Notes under the pieces: model-generated
The model's input: the letters and a program-made list of their open reading frames with translations, nothing else
Told to the model about the DNA's origin: nothing
The model's database searches: none
Assembly: GCF_030546935.1 (NCBI RefSeq)
Contig: NZ_JAUOPH010000006.1
Span: 62,001-126,000 of the forward strand
Length of the DNA: 64,000 bases
Reading direction: 5' to 3'
DNA from: Marinobacter sp. 2_MG-2023
GTDB lineage: Bacteria; Pseudomonadota; Gammaproteobacteria; Pseudomonadales; Oleiphilaceae
Shown here: positions 46,281 through 54,950 of the stretch, one piece after another
How the letters are laid out: each line of letters starts with the position of its first letter
Position numbering within the stretch: position 1 is the first letter of the stretch
Position numbers and translations under genes: made by a program

Positions 46281-47538
46281 CAGGCTGGCCAATGACTACC
46301 CCCGTGAATGTCTGATTAATATGTATGCCGTCGAACTGCTCGCCATAAGTGTTGAAACCAACCACCTTATGTTCGCGCAGAAAATCCGAGAGCGCCGCCG
46401 CTTTACCCGTCAGTTCAGCTTCAAGGCGCCTTAAAAAGCAATCACAGCCAATGGTAACCAGCGGCGAACCTACAACATCTTCGGATATTTCAAGTTGTTG
46501 CTGCACTGTTTCGAGCAAGGATCCAGGGGCCATCGCCGTCATTACAATGCCGGTCTCCACCGCGCAGTAAAAGGTCAGGCTCTTATCCGGATTGACACGC
46601 TGTATGGACCGCACAAAGTAATGGCCGCCGATCTTTACACCCAGAGGCCGCAATGCGAACACCGTGCTGTCCAGTTCATCAGCCGCAACACCAACAGCAC
46701 GGGCATAGGCATCAGCCGCCGGTTCTGCATTCAGTTCATAAACTGTTCGACTGTCAGAACAGGCATTAGTGACAACCAGCTTCTCATCGCCTCCCATCAT
46801 GTGATGGCATGAAAATACACGGAAATCCAATGGGGTGTTCACCAACAGAACAGTTGCCGCCCCAGCGTAGAAACGCCCGTTGTAAAATACATGAGTGTTT
46901 GTCAGGCGCTCGTCATCGCCCGCTGACCCACCAAACTGCGGAATACTGCCCAGCGCGGCATTCAATGTTGAAAGCACGAGTTCTTCACGACTGGAAAGAC
47001 CGTCCAGTAGCGTGATCGCAAAGGTGTTGCCTTTAATGGGTGCCAGTCGTGCATTGCGACAATTGTTTAACAGGCGATCAATCAGGCTTTGAGCGTCATG
47101 CAGTGAAAACTGATCCATTTCACGAATCAGAGCACATTCAATCGAAAAGAAACGGCTGTCGAAGCCGATAGCGGTGATACTACCCCGGTCATAGCCCCGG
47201 GTGGTTATCTCTCCGGCCGAGGTACAACCCGAAAGACGCACATTCGGAAATGCTTGCTCAAGAGCCGGGCCCAAAGATGCAAGGTCGTACTCTGCAGAAC
47301 AGAAAAACAGAACACTGCCGAGATAGGAATGATTGAGTTCACTGGCAAGTTTCTTCGCCGCCAGGACCGGATCACGAAGGCAAGTGCTGGCGACCTGGGC
47401 GGGAGGCAAGTCCGTTACTGATGACATGGAGAGCACTTCCGCAGAACGAGAACGTTCCGCCCATTGTACAGCCTCGGCGCAACCCGCCAATGCGACTTGA
47501 GTGCTCTTTACAGGTGCGCCGAAATGATCGTAAGTCAT
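46264..47538 (-). CDS. FIST-domain signal-transduction protein
   Basis: The 424-residue protein has FIST N (about 50-260: LGSVLFFCSAEYDLASLGPALEQAFPNVRLSGCTSAGEIT) and FIST C (about 270-405: YELNAEPAADAYARAVG, and VGFNTYGEQFDGIHINQTFTGVVIG). FIST domains are small-ligand sensors, perhaps for amino acids, that accompany histidine kinases. It overlaps the following hybrid kinase gene by 17 bases, so it probably supplies the sensory input to that kinase. A class 2 motif sits about 52 bases upstream. Confidence 0.88.
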   Translation of the reverse strand: MTYDHFGAPVKSTQVALAGCAEAVQWAERSRSAEVLSMSSVTDLPPAQVASTCLRDPVLAAKKLASELNHSYLGSVLFFCSAEYDLASLGPALEQAFPNVRLSGCTSAGEITTRGYDRGSITAIGFDSRFFSIECALIREMDQFSLHDAQSLIDRLLNNCRNARLAPIKGNTFAITLLDGLSSREELVLSTLNAALGSIPQFGGSAGDDERLTNTHVFYNGRFYAGAATVLLVNTPLDFRVFSCHHMMGGDEKLVVTNACSDSRTVYELNAEPAADAYARAVGVAADELDSTVFALRPLGVKIGGHYFVRSIQRVNPDKSLTFYCAVETGIVMTAMAPGSLLETVQQQLEISEDVVGSPLVTIGCDCFLRRLEAELTGKAAALSDFLREHKVVGFNTYGEQFDGIHINQTFTGVVIGQPDAGSP

Positions 47539-47589
47539 TGATCAGACTACCCCGGTATCAGTACCCGATGTTACTACATAAGAAAAACC

Positions 47590-47606
47590 GGCACTTTAGT
47601 CCTAGG
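47590..47606. promoter_or_regulatory. candidate regulator site (class 2) upstream of FIST/kinase operon
   Basis: GGCACTTTAGTCCTAGG shares ACTTTAGT with the site at 43083 and lies about 52 bases from the FIST start at 47538. Confidence 0.45.
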
Positions 47607-47617
47607 CCATAAAGTCG

Positions 47618-47651
47618 GGCGGACGGCTGGATACCCATTAAACCGTCCGCC
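47618..47651 (-). terminator. hairpin downstream of porin gene
   Basis: GGCGGACGG and CCGTCCGCC form a nine-base-pair stem with a 16-base loop, just after the porin stop. There is no clear T-run, so termination is only possible. Confidence 0.35.
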
Positions 47652-47662
47652 GCAAGTACCGA

Positions 47663-48760
47663 TCAGAAGGTAACGATTGCGCCGAGCGCAATTGTATCGA
47701 TGTCAGAACTGGTTACGTCAGTTGTCCGATTCTTCCCTTCAAACATGTTGTACTCTGCTACGAGTTTGAAATGGCTGTTCACATCATGAAAGAAACCAAT
47801 CGTTGTGCTTTCCGTTTCAAGATTCAGAATCTCGGCGTCGGTCTCACCGTAAGACAAGACCAGACGGTTGGGCCCAAAGGTGTAGGAGCCCTGAACGAGA
47901 TAACCGTCAGCATCGTCTTCTGTTACTGGACCATTGGAAATCAACACCGGATTGTCACCCTTTGAGGTAAATCCCGACGCGGCCAGAGTCAGCCCCTCCA
48001 ATGTGGCCTTGATGCCGTAGCCAACACCTGTACTGTCGATTGTAGTGCCGGCATTTTCCGCCGACTGATAGCGGCCGTTGACCCAACCGGTCAACCCCAA
48101 TCCGTTCACATCGGTGCTGTAGGTTATTTCCGACTCAAACCGCGGAGCTGAGTTCTCATCGTTTGCGCCGGTCACTGTGTCCGCTGGGTCAAGTACACCA
48201 ACCGCAATATTGAAACCAGACATCTCCGGAGCACGATAGGTTATCTGAGCGGATGGCGTCGGATACGCATAGCCGGCGCCAATGTTGCCGAAAGATACGC
48301 CACCGGGCGCGCCCGGCGAACCGAAGCCCATCAGAATTTCATCGAGGAATATATTGGAGCGCGCATAAAGGCCAAAATCTTTACCAATCAACACTTGCCC
48401 GAAGCTACCATCAACGGTTGCGTAGAACTGGCGTACATCAATTGAGGTGTCGGTCGGTGAATCCAGACTGTCATTGATCGAGGTCCAGAAAGACGAGCGC
48501 CCTCCCAGAGTCAGGTCACCCATTTCTTTGCTGAAATTAAAGCCAATCGTGTTTGGCAGAAAGCCCATCTTGATACGGGAATCCTGCGTGTCAGCCAAAT
48601 CGTTGTCTCGATTAACATAGAAAGCGTTGAAGTAGCCATCGACTGAAAATGTTGTGCCATCTTCGTTATACAGCTCTACCGCGGCGTTTGCCCCAGTACT
48701 GGCACCCATTGCAGCTGCCATTGCCACTACCAGTCCAGATCTTCTGATTTTGTTATTCAT
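47663..48760 (-). CDS. outer-membrane porin (general diffusion type)
   Basis: The 365-residue porin has a signal peptide ending GANA-AVELYNEDGTTFSVDGYFNAFY and about 16 amphipathic beta strands, with a C-terminal aromatic residue (...IALGAIVTF) as required by the outer-membrane assembly machinery. Strand patterns such as FGQVLIGKDFGLYARSN and GANDENSAPRFESEITYST match Gram-negative trimeric porins. It sits at the edge of the alcohol-oxidation island and may admit alcohols or cofactors, but its substrate is not known. Confidence 0.85.
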   Translation of the reverse strand: MNNKIRRSGLVVAMAAAMGASTGANAAVELYNEDGTTFSVDGYFNAFYVNRDNDLADTQDSRIKMGFLPNTIGFNFSKEMGDLTLGGRSSFWTSINDSLDSPTDTSIDVRQFYATVDGSFGQVLIGKDFGLYARSNIFLDEILMGFGSPGAPGGVSFGNIGAGYAYPTPSAQITYRAPEMSGFNIAVGVLDPADTVTGANDENSAPRFESEITYSTDVNGLGLTGWVNGRYQSAENAGTTIDSTGVGYGIKATLEGLTLAASGFTSKGDNPVLISNGPVTEDDADGYLVQGSYTFGPNRLVLSYGETDAEILNLETESTTIGFFHDVNSHFKLVAEYNMFEGKNRTTDVTSSDIDTIALGAIVTF

Positions 48761-49048
48761 ATTTCCCCCGGAACATTAAAGACATTATGGGTATGGCCCC
48801 TGTTGCAGGTGCCACAAGCGTGATCTTTCGCTTGAATTCCATAATCGGCTAATACAGAAACCCGAGATATCGGCCGAGGGAGTCGGTTTTATGGTTACTT
48901 GGAAGGTATTGGAAACAGCACTTTGGGATTAAGACGTAAAATAAGGCCAACCATAAAGTAGCAGGTGACCGGTTCGGAGGTCGCATTGAGTCCGCATACA
49001 AACCCCATAGCATGAGAGCTCCTACAAAAAAAATATCAGGGGTAATCC
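48761..49048. other. divergent intergenic region between porin and NosR-like genes
   Basis: This 288-base gap carries promoters for both genes. I see no class 1 or class 2 motif in it. A reading frame on the minus strand at 48849-49064 encodes no recognisable protein and overlaps the NosR-like start; I do not call it. Confidence 0.5.
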
Positions 49049-51169
49049 ATGGCCGGGCGCGCAATGCTCGTTTTTATCTGCATCTTTATGTTTCTCCCAG
49101 GCGCCCGGGCGGAACTTTCCGAGCAGAAGACAGCCCTCATTCAACAACTCTTTCCATCAGCAACGGTTATTGAGGACAAACTCTCCGATTTTCCTGTCTA
49201 TCCGGTGTACCAGCTCCAGGAGCTGTTGGGTTATGCGTACGAATCAGTGGATCTTAGCCCGCTTCAGGGTTTTGCCGGCAAGCCCATCAGTATGTTGATA
49301 GGGCTGGACACACACGGCCGATTTACCGGGGTAAAAGTGCTGCACCATCACGAGCCGGTATTTCTGCACGGGTTGGGTGAGGCGCCACTTTTTGAGTTCG
49401 TTGATCAGTATGAGGGCAGATCACTGCGCAAACAGATCATCATCAACACCTCTAATACAGGAAGCTCCGGGCGATCGGCTGACAATGGTGACACCGTGTA
49501 TTTTGACGGCGTCAGCAAAGCCACGGTTTCGGTTTTGATCATTAACGACACCGTACTTTCGTCGGCTTTGCAGGTAGCGCGCAGAAAACTTGAAGGCTTC
49601 GCACAGGCCGCACCAACAAAAGCAAAGACCGATTTTTTTCAGCCTCTGACATGGCAACAATTGCTCGAACGCGGCTACATAGGGCAATGGGAACTGAGCC
49701 ATGAGGAAATTGAATCTGAGCTGGGAAGACCCTTGGCAGACTATCCCCGGGATTTTGGTGATACCAGTGATGGGCCTTTCACTCAACTCTTCTTTGGCTA
49801 TATTAACTCTCCCATGGTGGGTCGGAACCTGTTGGGAGACGATGCTTATAACACGCTGAAAGAGAGACTGGACCCGGATGTCCAGGTAATGATCGTTATG
49901 TCCAGGGGGGACTACCCCCACGTATCCGAGAATTTCACCCCCGGCAGCAATCCTCAGCGCCTGAGCCTCAAACAGAACGGGTTGGCCGTAGAAATGCGTG
50001 ATTTAAACATATCCGCCGAGGACCTGAACTTACAGGCGACCAATATGCCGGACCTGGTCGCACATAACTTCTTTCGCGTTGGTGGGAGCGCTGGCTTTAG
50101 CCCCGGCACAGAGGCCACGATGGATATCAACATCGAACTTTCCCGCAACCATTTGGTAAAAGACCGGGTCGTAATGGAAGTGCCTGTCCGCTTCAATGAG
50201 GACCTCTTTGAAACGGTAGATGTGTCGTCATTAGAGATGAATGAGCGCGAGCCCGTCTGGGTGGGCCTTTGGAAACAGCGCTGGTGGCAGATCGCTATTG
50301 TTTTAACCGCGCTTACTGTGTTGACGGTATTCTTTGCACGCCAGAAGACATTCAGCCAATACCCGAAACTGGTTCACCGATTCCGTTGGGGCTTTCTGTT
50401 TTTCACTCTGTTTTTTATCGGATTTTTTGCTCAGGGACAGCTGTCGGTAGTCAATATTTACACGCTTCTCATCGCAATATGGGATGGCTTCTCACTGAAT
50501 GTCTTTATGCTTGACCCCATTATTTTTATTTTATGGATATACACGTTTATCAGCCTATTCGTGTGGGGTCGCGGCCTGTTTTGTGGCTGGCTGTGCCCTT
50601 TTGGTGCTTTGCAGGAAATGGCGGCCTGGCTGGGTGAAAAGCTTGGCCTGCGCCAGATTAAAGTGCCGGAACACTGGCATCGCCGCCTGATTCTTATTAA
50701 ATACCCCATTCTGATCGGTCTGGTGGGCACGGCTTTCTATTCCCTGACACTGGCGGAAAAGCTGGTCGAGGTGGAGCCCTTCAAAACCAGCATCACTCTG
50801 TTTTTCGTGCGCCATTGGCCATTCGTTGTTTATGCAGTCGGCCTACTGGTAATCGGAATGTTCATTCACAAATTCTATTGCCGCTACCTGTGTCCGCTGG
50901 GTGCCGGATTAGCAATTATCGGTCGACTGAGACTCTTCAGTTGGCTGGATCGAGTGGACTTGTGCGGCAGCCCTTGCCAGCACTGCAAGAATGCCTGCGG
51001 CATTAATGCCATCCGTAAAGACGGTGAAATTGACTACGACGAATGCATCCAGTGCCTGGAGTGCGTGGTCATACTGAACGACGAAACTCAATGCGTTGAC
51101 AAGCGCCTACAGAGTAAAAAACGGCAGCGACAGGCAAACATATTGGCCACAGATGCCAGTCTGCCCTGA
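49049..51169 (+). CDS. NosR/NirI-family flavin and iron-sulfur membrane protein
   Basis: The 706-residue protein has a signal peptide, a periplasmic FMN-binding domain (about 60-190), with Thr of DGVSKATVSV (T159) as the likely flavinylation site, and a second periplasmic domain (190-410). Six membrane helices (about 415-640) include two CxxxCP motifs, CGWLCPFGA and CRYLCPLGA. The end is a cytoplasmic 2[4Fe-4S] domain (CGSPCQHCKNAC and CIQCLECVV). This is the NosR layout, which in denitrifiers feeds electrons to N2O reductase. No nosZ, nosD or nosF is nearby, so here it may link quinones to the periplasmic system. AGGGG precedes the ATG. Confidence 0.9.
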   Translation: MAGRAMLVFICIFMFLPGARAELSEQKTALIQQLFPSATVIEDKLSDFPVYPVYQLQELLGYAYESVDLSPLQGFAGKPISMLIGLDTHGRFTGVKVLHHHEPVFLHGLGEAPLFEFVDQYEGRSLRKQIIINTSNTGSSGRSADNGDTVYFDGVSKATVSVLIINDTVLSSALQVARRKLEGFAQAAPTKAKTDFFQPLTWQQLLERGYIGQWELSHEEIESELGRPLADYPRDFGDTSDGPFTQLFFGYINSPMVGRNLLGDDAYNTLKERLDPDVQVMIVMSRGDYPHVSENFTPGSNPQRLSLKQNGLAVEMRDLNISAEDLNLQATNMPDLVAHNFFRVGGSAGFSPGTEATMDINIELSRNHLVKDRVVMEVPVRFNEDLFETVDVSSLEMNEREPVWVGLWKQRWWQIAIVLTALTVLTVFFARQKTFSQYPKLVHRFRWGFLFFTLFFIGFFAQGQLSVVNIYTLLIAIWDGFSLNVFMLDPIIFILWIYTFISLFVWGRGLFCGWLCPFGALQEMAAWLGEKLGLRQIKVPEHWHRRLILIKYPILIGLVGTAFYSLTLAEKLVEVEPFKTSITLFFVRHWPFVVYAVGLLVIGMFIHKFYCRYLCPLGAGLAIIGRLRLFSWLDRVDLCGSPCQHCKNACGINAIRKDGEIDYDECIQCLECVVILNDETQCVDKRLQSKKRQRQANILATDASLP

Positions 51170-51281
51170 CAGGCACTCGTACATCCGCATGCACGCAGGG
51201 AGCGGATAGTCCTCCGCTCGGCGCTAGCCAGCTTTCTGCCTCTTTGAATACTTCAAGCTTTTCTATGACTCAAAACGCAAA

Positions 51282-51320
51282 AAAGGCAGACCAGTAAGTT
51301 ACTGATCTGCCTTTCTTTTA
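51282..51320. terminator. bidirectional terminator between NosR-like gene and tRNA-Met
   Basis: AAAGGCAGA and TCTGCCTTT, with partly paired CAGTAA/TTACTG inside, form a long hairpin. It has an A-run on the left and TTTCTTTT on the right, so it can end both convergent transcripts. Confidence 0.75.
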
Positions 51321-51322
51321 TA

Positions 51323-51399
<77 letters not shown>

Positions 51400-51490
51400 T
51401 CAAACTGGTTGGTAACCTCTCGATCACCGAGGTGCGCATAGTACGGAGCCCGACCCCATCTGTCAAAGACTATTCCGAGTTTCCAGTAAC

Positions 51491-52828
51491 TTATCGCTCC
51501 AGAATTGCCGTTATGCCCTGGCCACCCGCGGCGCAGATAGAAATCAGACCGCGCCCACTGCCCTTTTCCTCCAGGAGCTTCGCCAGGGTGGCCACAATGC
51601 GCCCGCCGGTCGCCGCGAAAGGGTGGCCGGTGGCAAGGCTACTGCCTTTCACGTTCAACTTGTTGCGATCAATGCTTCCAAGCGGTTTGCTCAGACCCAA
51701 CTTGTCTTTGCAAAAAGCTGGGTCTTCCCAGGCCTTGAGCGTTGACAGAACCTGTGCTGCAAACGCTTCGTGGATTTCGTAAAAATCGAAATCCTGCAGC
51801 GTAAGACCAGCTTTTTCCAGAAGACGCGGCACCGCATAGGTCGGAGCCATCAGAAGACCTTCTTTTTTATCAACAAAATCAACTGCCGCCACCTCCGAGT
51901 ATGTTAGCCAGGCTTTTACTTCAAGGTTATGGGCTTTCGCCCAGTCTTCACTGGCCAGGAGCACGCAAGAGGCGCCATCCGTTAGCGCGGTACTGTTCGC
52001 CGCTGTCATAGTGCCCTTCTCGCGATCGAACACTGGCTTCAGTGTTGCGAGTTTCTCAAGCGTGGTGTCAGGCCGCAGAATATTGTCCTTCTCAAGCCCG
52101 GCAAGCGGTGTTATCAAATCATCAAAGAAACCTTCTTCGTAGGCCTTTGCCAGTTTCCTGTGGCTTTCCCAAGTCAGCAGGTCTTGCTCATCCCGGGGTA
52201 TAGACCATTCATGGGCCGTCACCTGGGCATGCTCACCCATGGACATGCCTGTTCGGGGCTCTCCGTTCTGCGGTAGATTTGGTTTAAGGTGGCTGGGGCG
52301 AAAGCGGGTAAGAATCTTCAACCGGTCACCGGTTGTCTTGGCCCGATTCAGATCAAGCAGGATCTCCCGCAACCCTTCACTCACGCCGATTGGCGCGTCA
52401 GATGTAGTGTCTGTACCACCTGCAATGCCGCACTCAATTTGCCCAAGAGCAATCTTGTTGCCAACCAGAATCGCCGCTTCCAGCCCTGTAGCGCATGCTT
52501 GTTGAACATCGTACGCCGGCGTCTCGGGCGCCAGACCGCTACTCAGTGCTGCCTCACGAGTCAGGTTAAAATCGCTGGAGTGTTTGATCACAGCGCCAGC
52601 AACCACTTCACCCAGGCGCTTCCCCTGAAGGCCGAAGCGATCAACAAGCCCGCGCAAAGCGGAAGTCAGCAATTCCTGATTGCTTACTTTGCTGTAAACC
52701 GTATTGGAGCGGGCAAAAGGAACCCGGTTGCCACCAATAACAGCAACGCGACGAACGCCACCGACACCCTTCGCATCCGGTTTTGGAGCCGCGGGTTTAC
52801 TCTGGTTGGTCTTCTGAGCCTGTGCCAT
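51491..52828 (-). CDS. fadI: acetyl-CoA C-acyltransferase (thiolase), FadI-like
   Basis: The 445-residue thiolase has the acyl-accepting Cys in QQACATGLEAAI (C112), the histidine in GHPFAATGGRIVA and the second active Cys in SICAAGGQG. The long N-terminal tail (AQAQKTNQSKPAAPKPDAK) and overall length are close to FadI, the anaerobic beta-oxidation thiolase, and to related acetyl-CoA acetyltransferases. It cleaves 3-ketoacyl-CoA or runs in reverse. It is divergent from the HMW FabG gene, and such thiolase-FabG pairs occur in lipid or polyhydroxyalkanoate metabolism. AAAGGAT precedes the ATG. FadI versus generic acetyltransferase is not settled by sequence alone. Confidence 0.88.
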   Translation of the reverse strand: MAQAQKTNQSKPAAPKPDAKGVGGVRRVAVIGGNRVPFARSNTVYSKVSNQELLTSALRGLVDRFGLQGKRLGEVVAGAVIKHSSDFNLTREAALSSGLAPETPAYDVQQACATGLEAAILVGNKIALGQIECGIAGGTDTTSDAPIGVSEGLREILLDLNRAKTTGDRLKILTRFRPSHLKPNLPQNGEPRTGMSMGEHAQVTAHEWSIPRDEQDLLTWESHRKLAKAYEEGFFDDLITPLAGLEKDNILRPDTTLEKLATLKPVFDREKGTMTAANSTALTDGASCVLLASEDWAKAHNLEVKAWLTYSEVAAVDFVDKKEGLLMAPTYAVPRLLEKAGLTLQDFDFYEIHEAFAAQVLSTLKAWEDPAFCKDKLGLSKPLGSIDRNKLNVKGSSLATGHPFAATGGRIVATLAKLLEEKGSGRGLISICAAGGQGITAILER

Positions 52829-52870
52829 GATGATATCCTTTCTTTACAAGTTCCAGGGTTCAAGGTGCAA

Positions 52871-52896
52871 GGGTATGAAGGCGAAGCTTCATACCC
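52871..52896. repeat. perfect 10-bp hairpin in the thiolase 5' leader region
   Basis: GGGTATGAAG and CTTCATACCC flank GCGAAG, 43-68 bases upstream of the thiolase ATG. It could be a transcription or mRNA-stability element. No T-run follows it on the minus strand. Confidence 0.5.
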
Positions 52897-53063
52897 TCAA
52901 ACTAGAGCGAGCAAACTATGAAAGCAGTCTAGCGCCAACAACTATCATCTCATTGGCATGCCTGACAAGACCTCAAAGGCCTTGAGTCAATCACTTAGCT
53001 GGCGGATTCTTTACTCTGTTAACCAACATGCTCCACACATCATAGCAACGCAAGGACGAAGCC

Positions 53064-54470
53064 ATGTCTGACATCTACTTTAAACTTGTTAACACTCCGG
53101 TTGGTAAAACCGCCGCACAGTCCCTTGGCCTGCCCTCACCGGTGCCGCTGAACCGGCTCAAACGGGCGGATCAGGCTTTTATTGAAGGGAAGGTGCTGGT
53201 TGGTGCCGGCATTGGCGGCAGGGCCATTGCAACGATTGGCGGCGTTCTCGGCGCCAGTGCCGCGACTCTTTATCATGCAAGCGGTAAAGCATCCCTGGAA
53301 GACTCATCGAAAGCCGGTAATAAAGCTCAGGCGCTTGAGCTGGGCTCAGATATTGAAACAAAGTTTTCAGCACTGGTATTCGACGCCTCCGGCCTCAAGG
53401 GTCCTGAAGACCTTCGCGCTCTGTACGACTTTTTTCATCCCACCATCAAAAAACTCGGTGCCAACGCTCGCGTTGTAATCGTAGGCCAGGATCCGGCAAC
53501 CTGCAGAAAAGCACCTCAGGCTGCCGCACAACAGGCGCTGGAAGGGTTTACTCGCAGTATTGGTAAAGAAATTGGCAAAAAAGGCGCAACCGCTAATCTT
53601 CTGTGGATGGCACCAAACGCCGAAAAGCAGCTGGAATCCAGCCTCCGCTTCTTCCTTTCTGCACGATCTGCATATGTTTCAGGCCAGGTTGTACGAGTTG
53701 GCAAAAGCGCCAGCACGCCGACGATCAACCCGGTCGCTCCGCTCACTGGAAAGGTTGCACTGGTCACAGGTGCCTCACGGGGTATTGGCGCTTCAATTGC
53801 AGAAACTCTGGCACGGGATGGTGCCACGGTAGTCGGTCTTGATATCGAGCCTGCAATGGCAGACCTCGAAAACGTGATGCGCGCGATCAAAGGTAAGGCC
53901 CTCTCCTGCGACATTACTGCTCAGGACGCGCCTGTCAAAATCGCCGATTTTGTTGAAAACCATTTTGGCGGTGTGGATCTGGTCATCCACAACGCAGGTA
54001 TTACCCGCGACAAAACTCTGGGCAACATGCCTGAGCATTTCTGGGATATAACCATCGCCGTGAACCTCACTGCAGAGGAACACATCAATGATGAACTCAT
54101 GAGCAGGGAGCTGCTTCGCGAGGATGGCCGTATTGTCTGTATATCCTCCATCAGCGGTATCGCCGGGAACTTCGGGCAGAGCAATTACTCTGCGGCAAAA
54201 TCCGGTGTAATCGGTTATGTGGAAGCTATGGCCAAACAGGTTAAGAACGGCATTACTATTAACGCCGTAGCGCCGGGCTTTATTGAAACCCAGATGACAG
54301 CAGCCATGCCCCTGACATTGCGCGAAGTCGGGCGACGCATGAACAGTCTTTCGCAGGGCGGCCAGCCGGTAGACGTTGCAGAAACCATTGCCTGGTATTG
54401 CAGCCCGGCTTCGGGTGGCGTAAACGGGAACGTTGTGCGGGTGTGCGGTCAGTCACTGATCGGCAGGTAA
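53064..54470 (+). CDS. fabG: high-molecular-weight 3-oxoacyl-[acyl carrier protein] reductase (FabG4-type)
   Basis: The 468-residue protein is about twice the length of ordinary FabG. Residues 1-215 form a degenerate N-terminal Rossmann-like domain. Residues 225-468 form a ketoreductase with the NADPH motif VTGASRGIGASIAE, the HNAGITRD segment, catalytic Ser in ISSISGIAG and YxxxK in SNYSAAKSG. HMW FabG enzymes reduce 3-oxoacyl-CoA as well as ACP thioesters. It is divergent from the thiolase at 51491-52828, and the pair could run a 3-ketoacyl/3-hydroxyacyl cycle. A strong terminator follows. Confidence 0.92.
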   Translation: MSDIYFKLVNTPVGKTAAQSLGLPSPVPLNRLKRADQAFIEGKVLVGAGIGGRAIATIGGVLGASAATLYHASGKASLEDSSKAGNKAQALELGSDIETKFSALVFDASGLKGPEDLRALYDFFHPTIKKLGANARVVIVGQDPATCRKAPQAAAQQALEGFTRSIGKEIGKKGATANLLWMAPNAEKQLESSLRFFLSARSAYVSGQVVRVGKSASTPTINPVAPLTGKVALVTGASRGIGASIAETLARDGATVVGLDIEPAMADLENVMRAIKGKALSCDITAQDAPVKIADFVENHFGGVDLVIHNAGITRDKTLGNMPEHFWDITIAVNLTAEEHINDELMSRELLREDGRIVCISSISGIAGNFGQSNYSAAKSGVIGYVEAMAKQVKNGITINAVAPGFIETQMTAAMPLTLREVGRRMNSLSQGGQPVDVAETIAWYCSPASGGVNGNVVRVCGQSLIGR

Positions 54471-54473
54471 TAA

Positions 54474-54504
54474 AAAAGGGCAAGTCCAATGGACTTGCCC
54501 TTTT
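54474..54504 (+). terminator. rho-independent terminator after HMW fabG
   Basis: AAAAGGGCAAGTCC and GGACTTGCCCTTTT form a 14-base-pair stem with loop AAT and T-rich 3' flank. The A-rich 5' flank makes it usable in both directions, including for the tRNA cluster. Confidence 0.93.
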
Positions 54505-54512
54505 TCGGAATC

Positions 54513-54588
54513 TGGTGGGTGGTACTGGGATCGAACCAGTGACCCTCGCCTTGTAAGGGCGATGCTCTCCCAGCTGAGCTAACCACCC
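54513..54588 (-). tRNA. tRNA-Val (TAC), copy downstream in transcription order
   Basis: The 76-base cloverleaf has encoded CCA, acceptor stem GGGTGGT/ACCACCC and anticodon TAC in CCCTTACAAGG. It is identical to the copy at 54745-54820. Confidence 0.97.
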
Positions 54589-54598
54589 AGGAATAAAA

Positions 54599-54675
54599 TG
54601 GCGGAGCGGACGGGACTCGAACCCGCGACCCCCGGCGTGACAGGCCGGTATTCTAACCAACTGAACTACCGCTCC
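54599..54675 (-). tRNA. tRNA-Asp (GTC)
   Basis: The 77-base cloverleaf has encoded CCA, acceptor GGAGCGG, anticodon GTC in CCTGTCACG and a TTCGAGT T-loop. It lies between the two tRNA-Val copies, probably in one transcript. Confidence 0.97.
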
Positions 54676-54744
54676 GCATCGATCCGGCATTAAGCCTGAA
54701 TCGCACACCAAACTCAAGAGTTTGATGCCTACCTTGAAAGAAAG

Positions 54745-54820
54745 TGGTGGGTGGTACTGGGATCGAACCAGTGACCCTCGCCTTGTAAGGGCGATGCTCT
54801 CCCAGCTGAGCTAACCACCC
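54745..54820 (-). tRNA. tRNA-Val (TAC), first copy of the cluster
   Basis: The 76-base cloverleaf has encoded CCA and anticodon TAC. It is first in the Val-Asp-Val transcript read on the minus strand, and its promoter should lie at 54821-54950. Confidence 0.97.
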
Positions 54821-54950
54821 ACTCTGGTACCTTTCAAAGGCACTCACCTGATATTGCTTATGTTGCCTGTAAACAGGCTTCATTGCTCAACCAAGTGAGA
54901 GGCGCATTTTAAGCATTTGTTCGGCGGTGTCAAATCTTTTTCGGGAAACC

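Noticed and set aside
45480..46295. 271-residue plus-strand reading frame
   Set aside because: It is antisense to the FIST-linked hybrid kinase, whose PAS and HisKA motifs are clear; no ribosome binding site or domain is seen.
48849..49064. 71-residue minus-strand reading frame between porin and NosR-like genes
   Set aside because: It covers the likely promoter and the NosR-like start codon and resembles no family.
49049..51169. Denitrification regulator nosR as part of a nos cluster
   Set aside because: The architecture fits NosR, but no N2O reductase or maturation genes are adjacent, so the gene symbol was not assigned.
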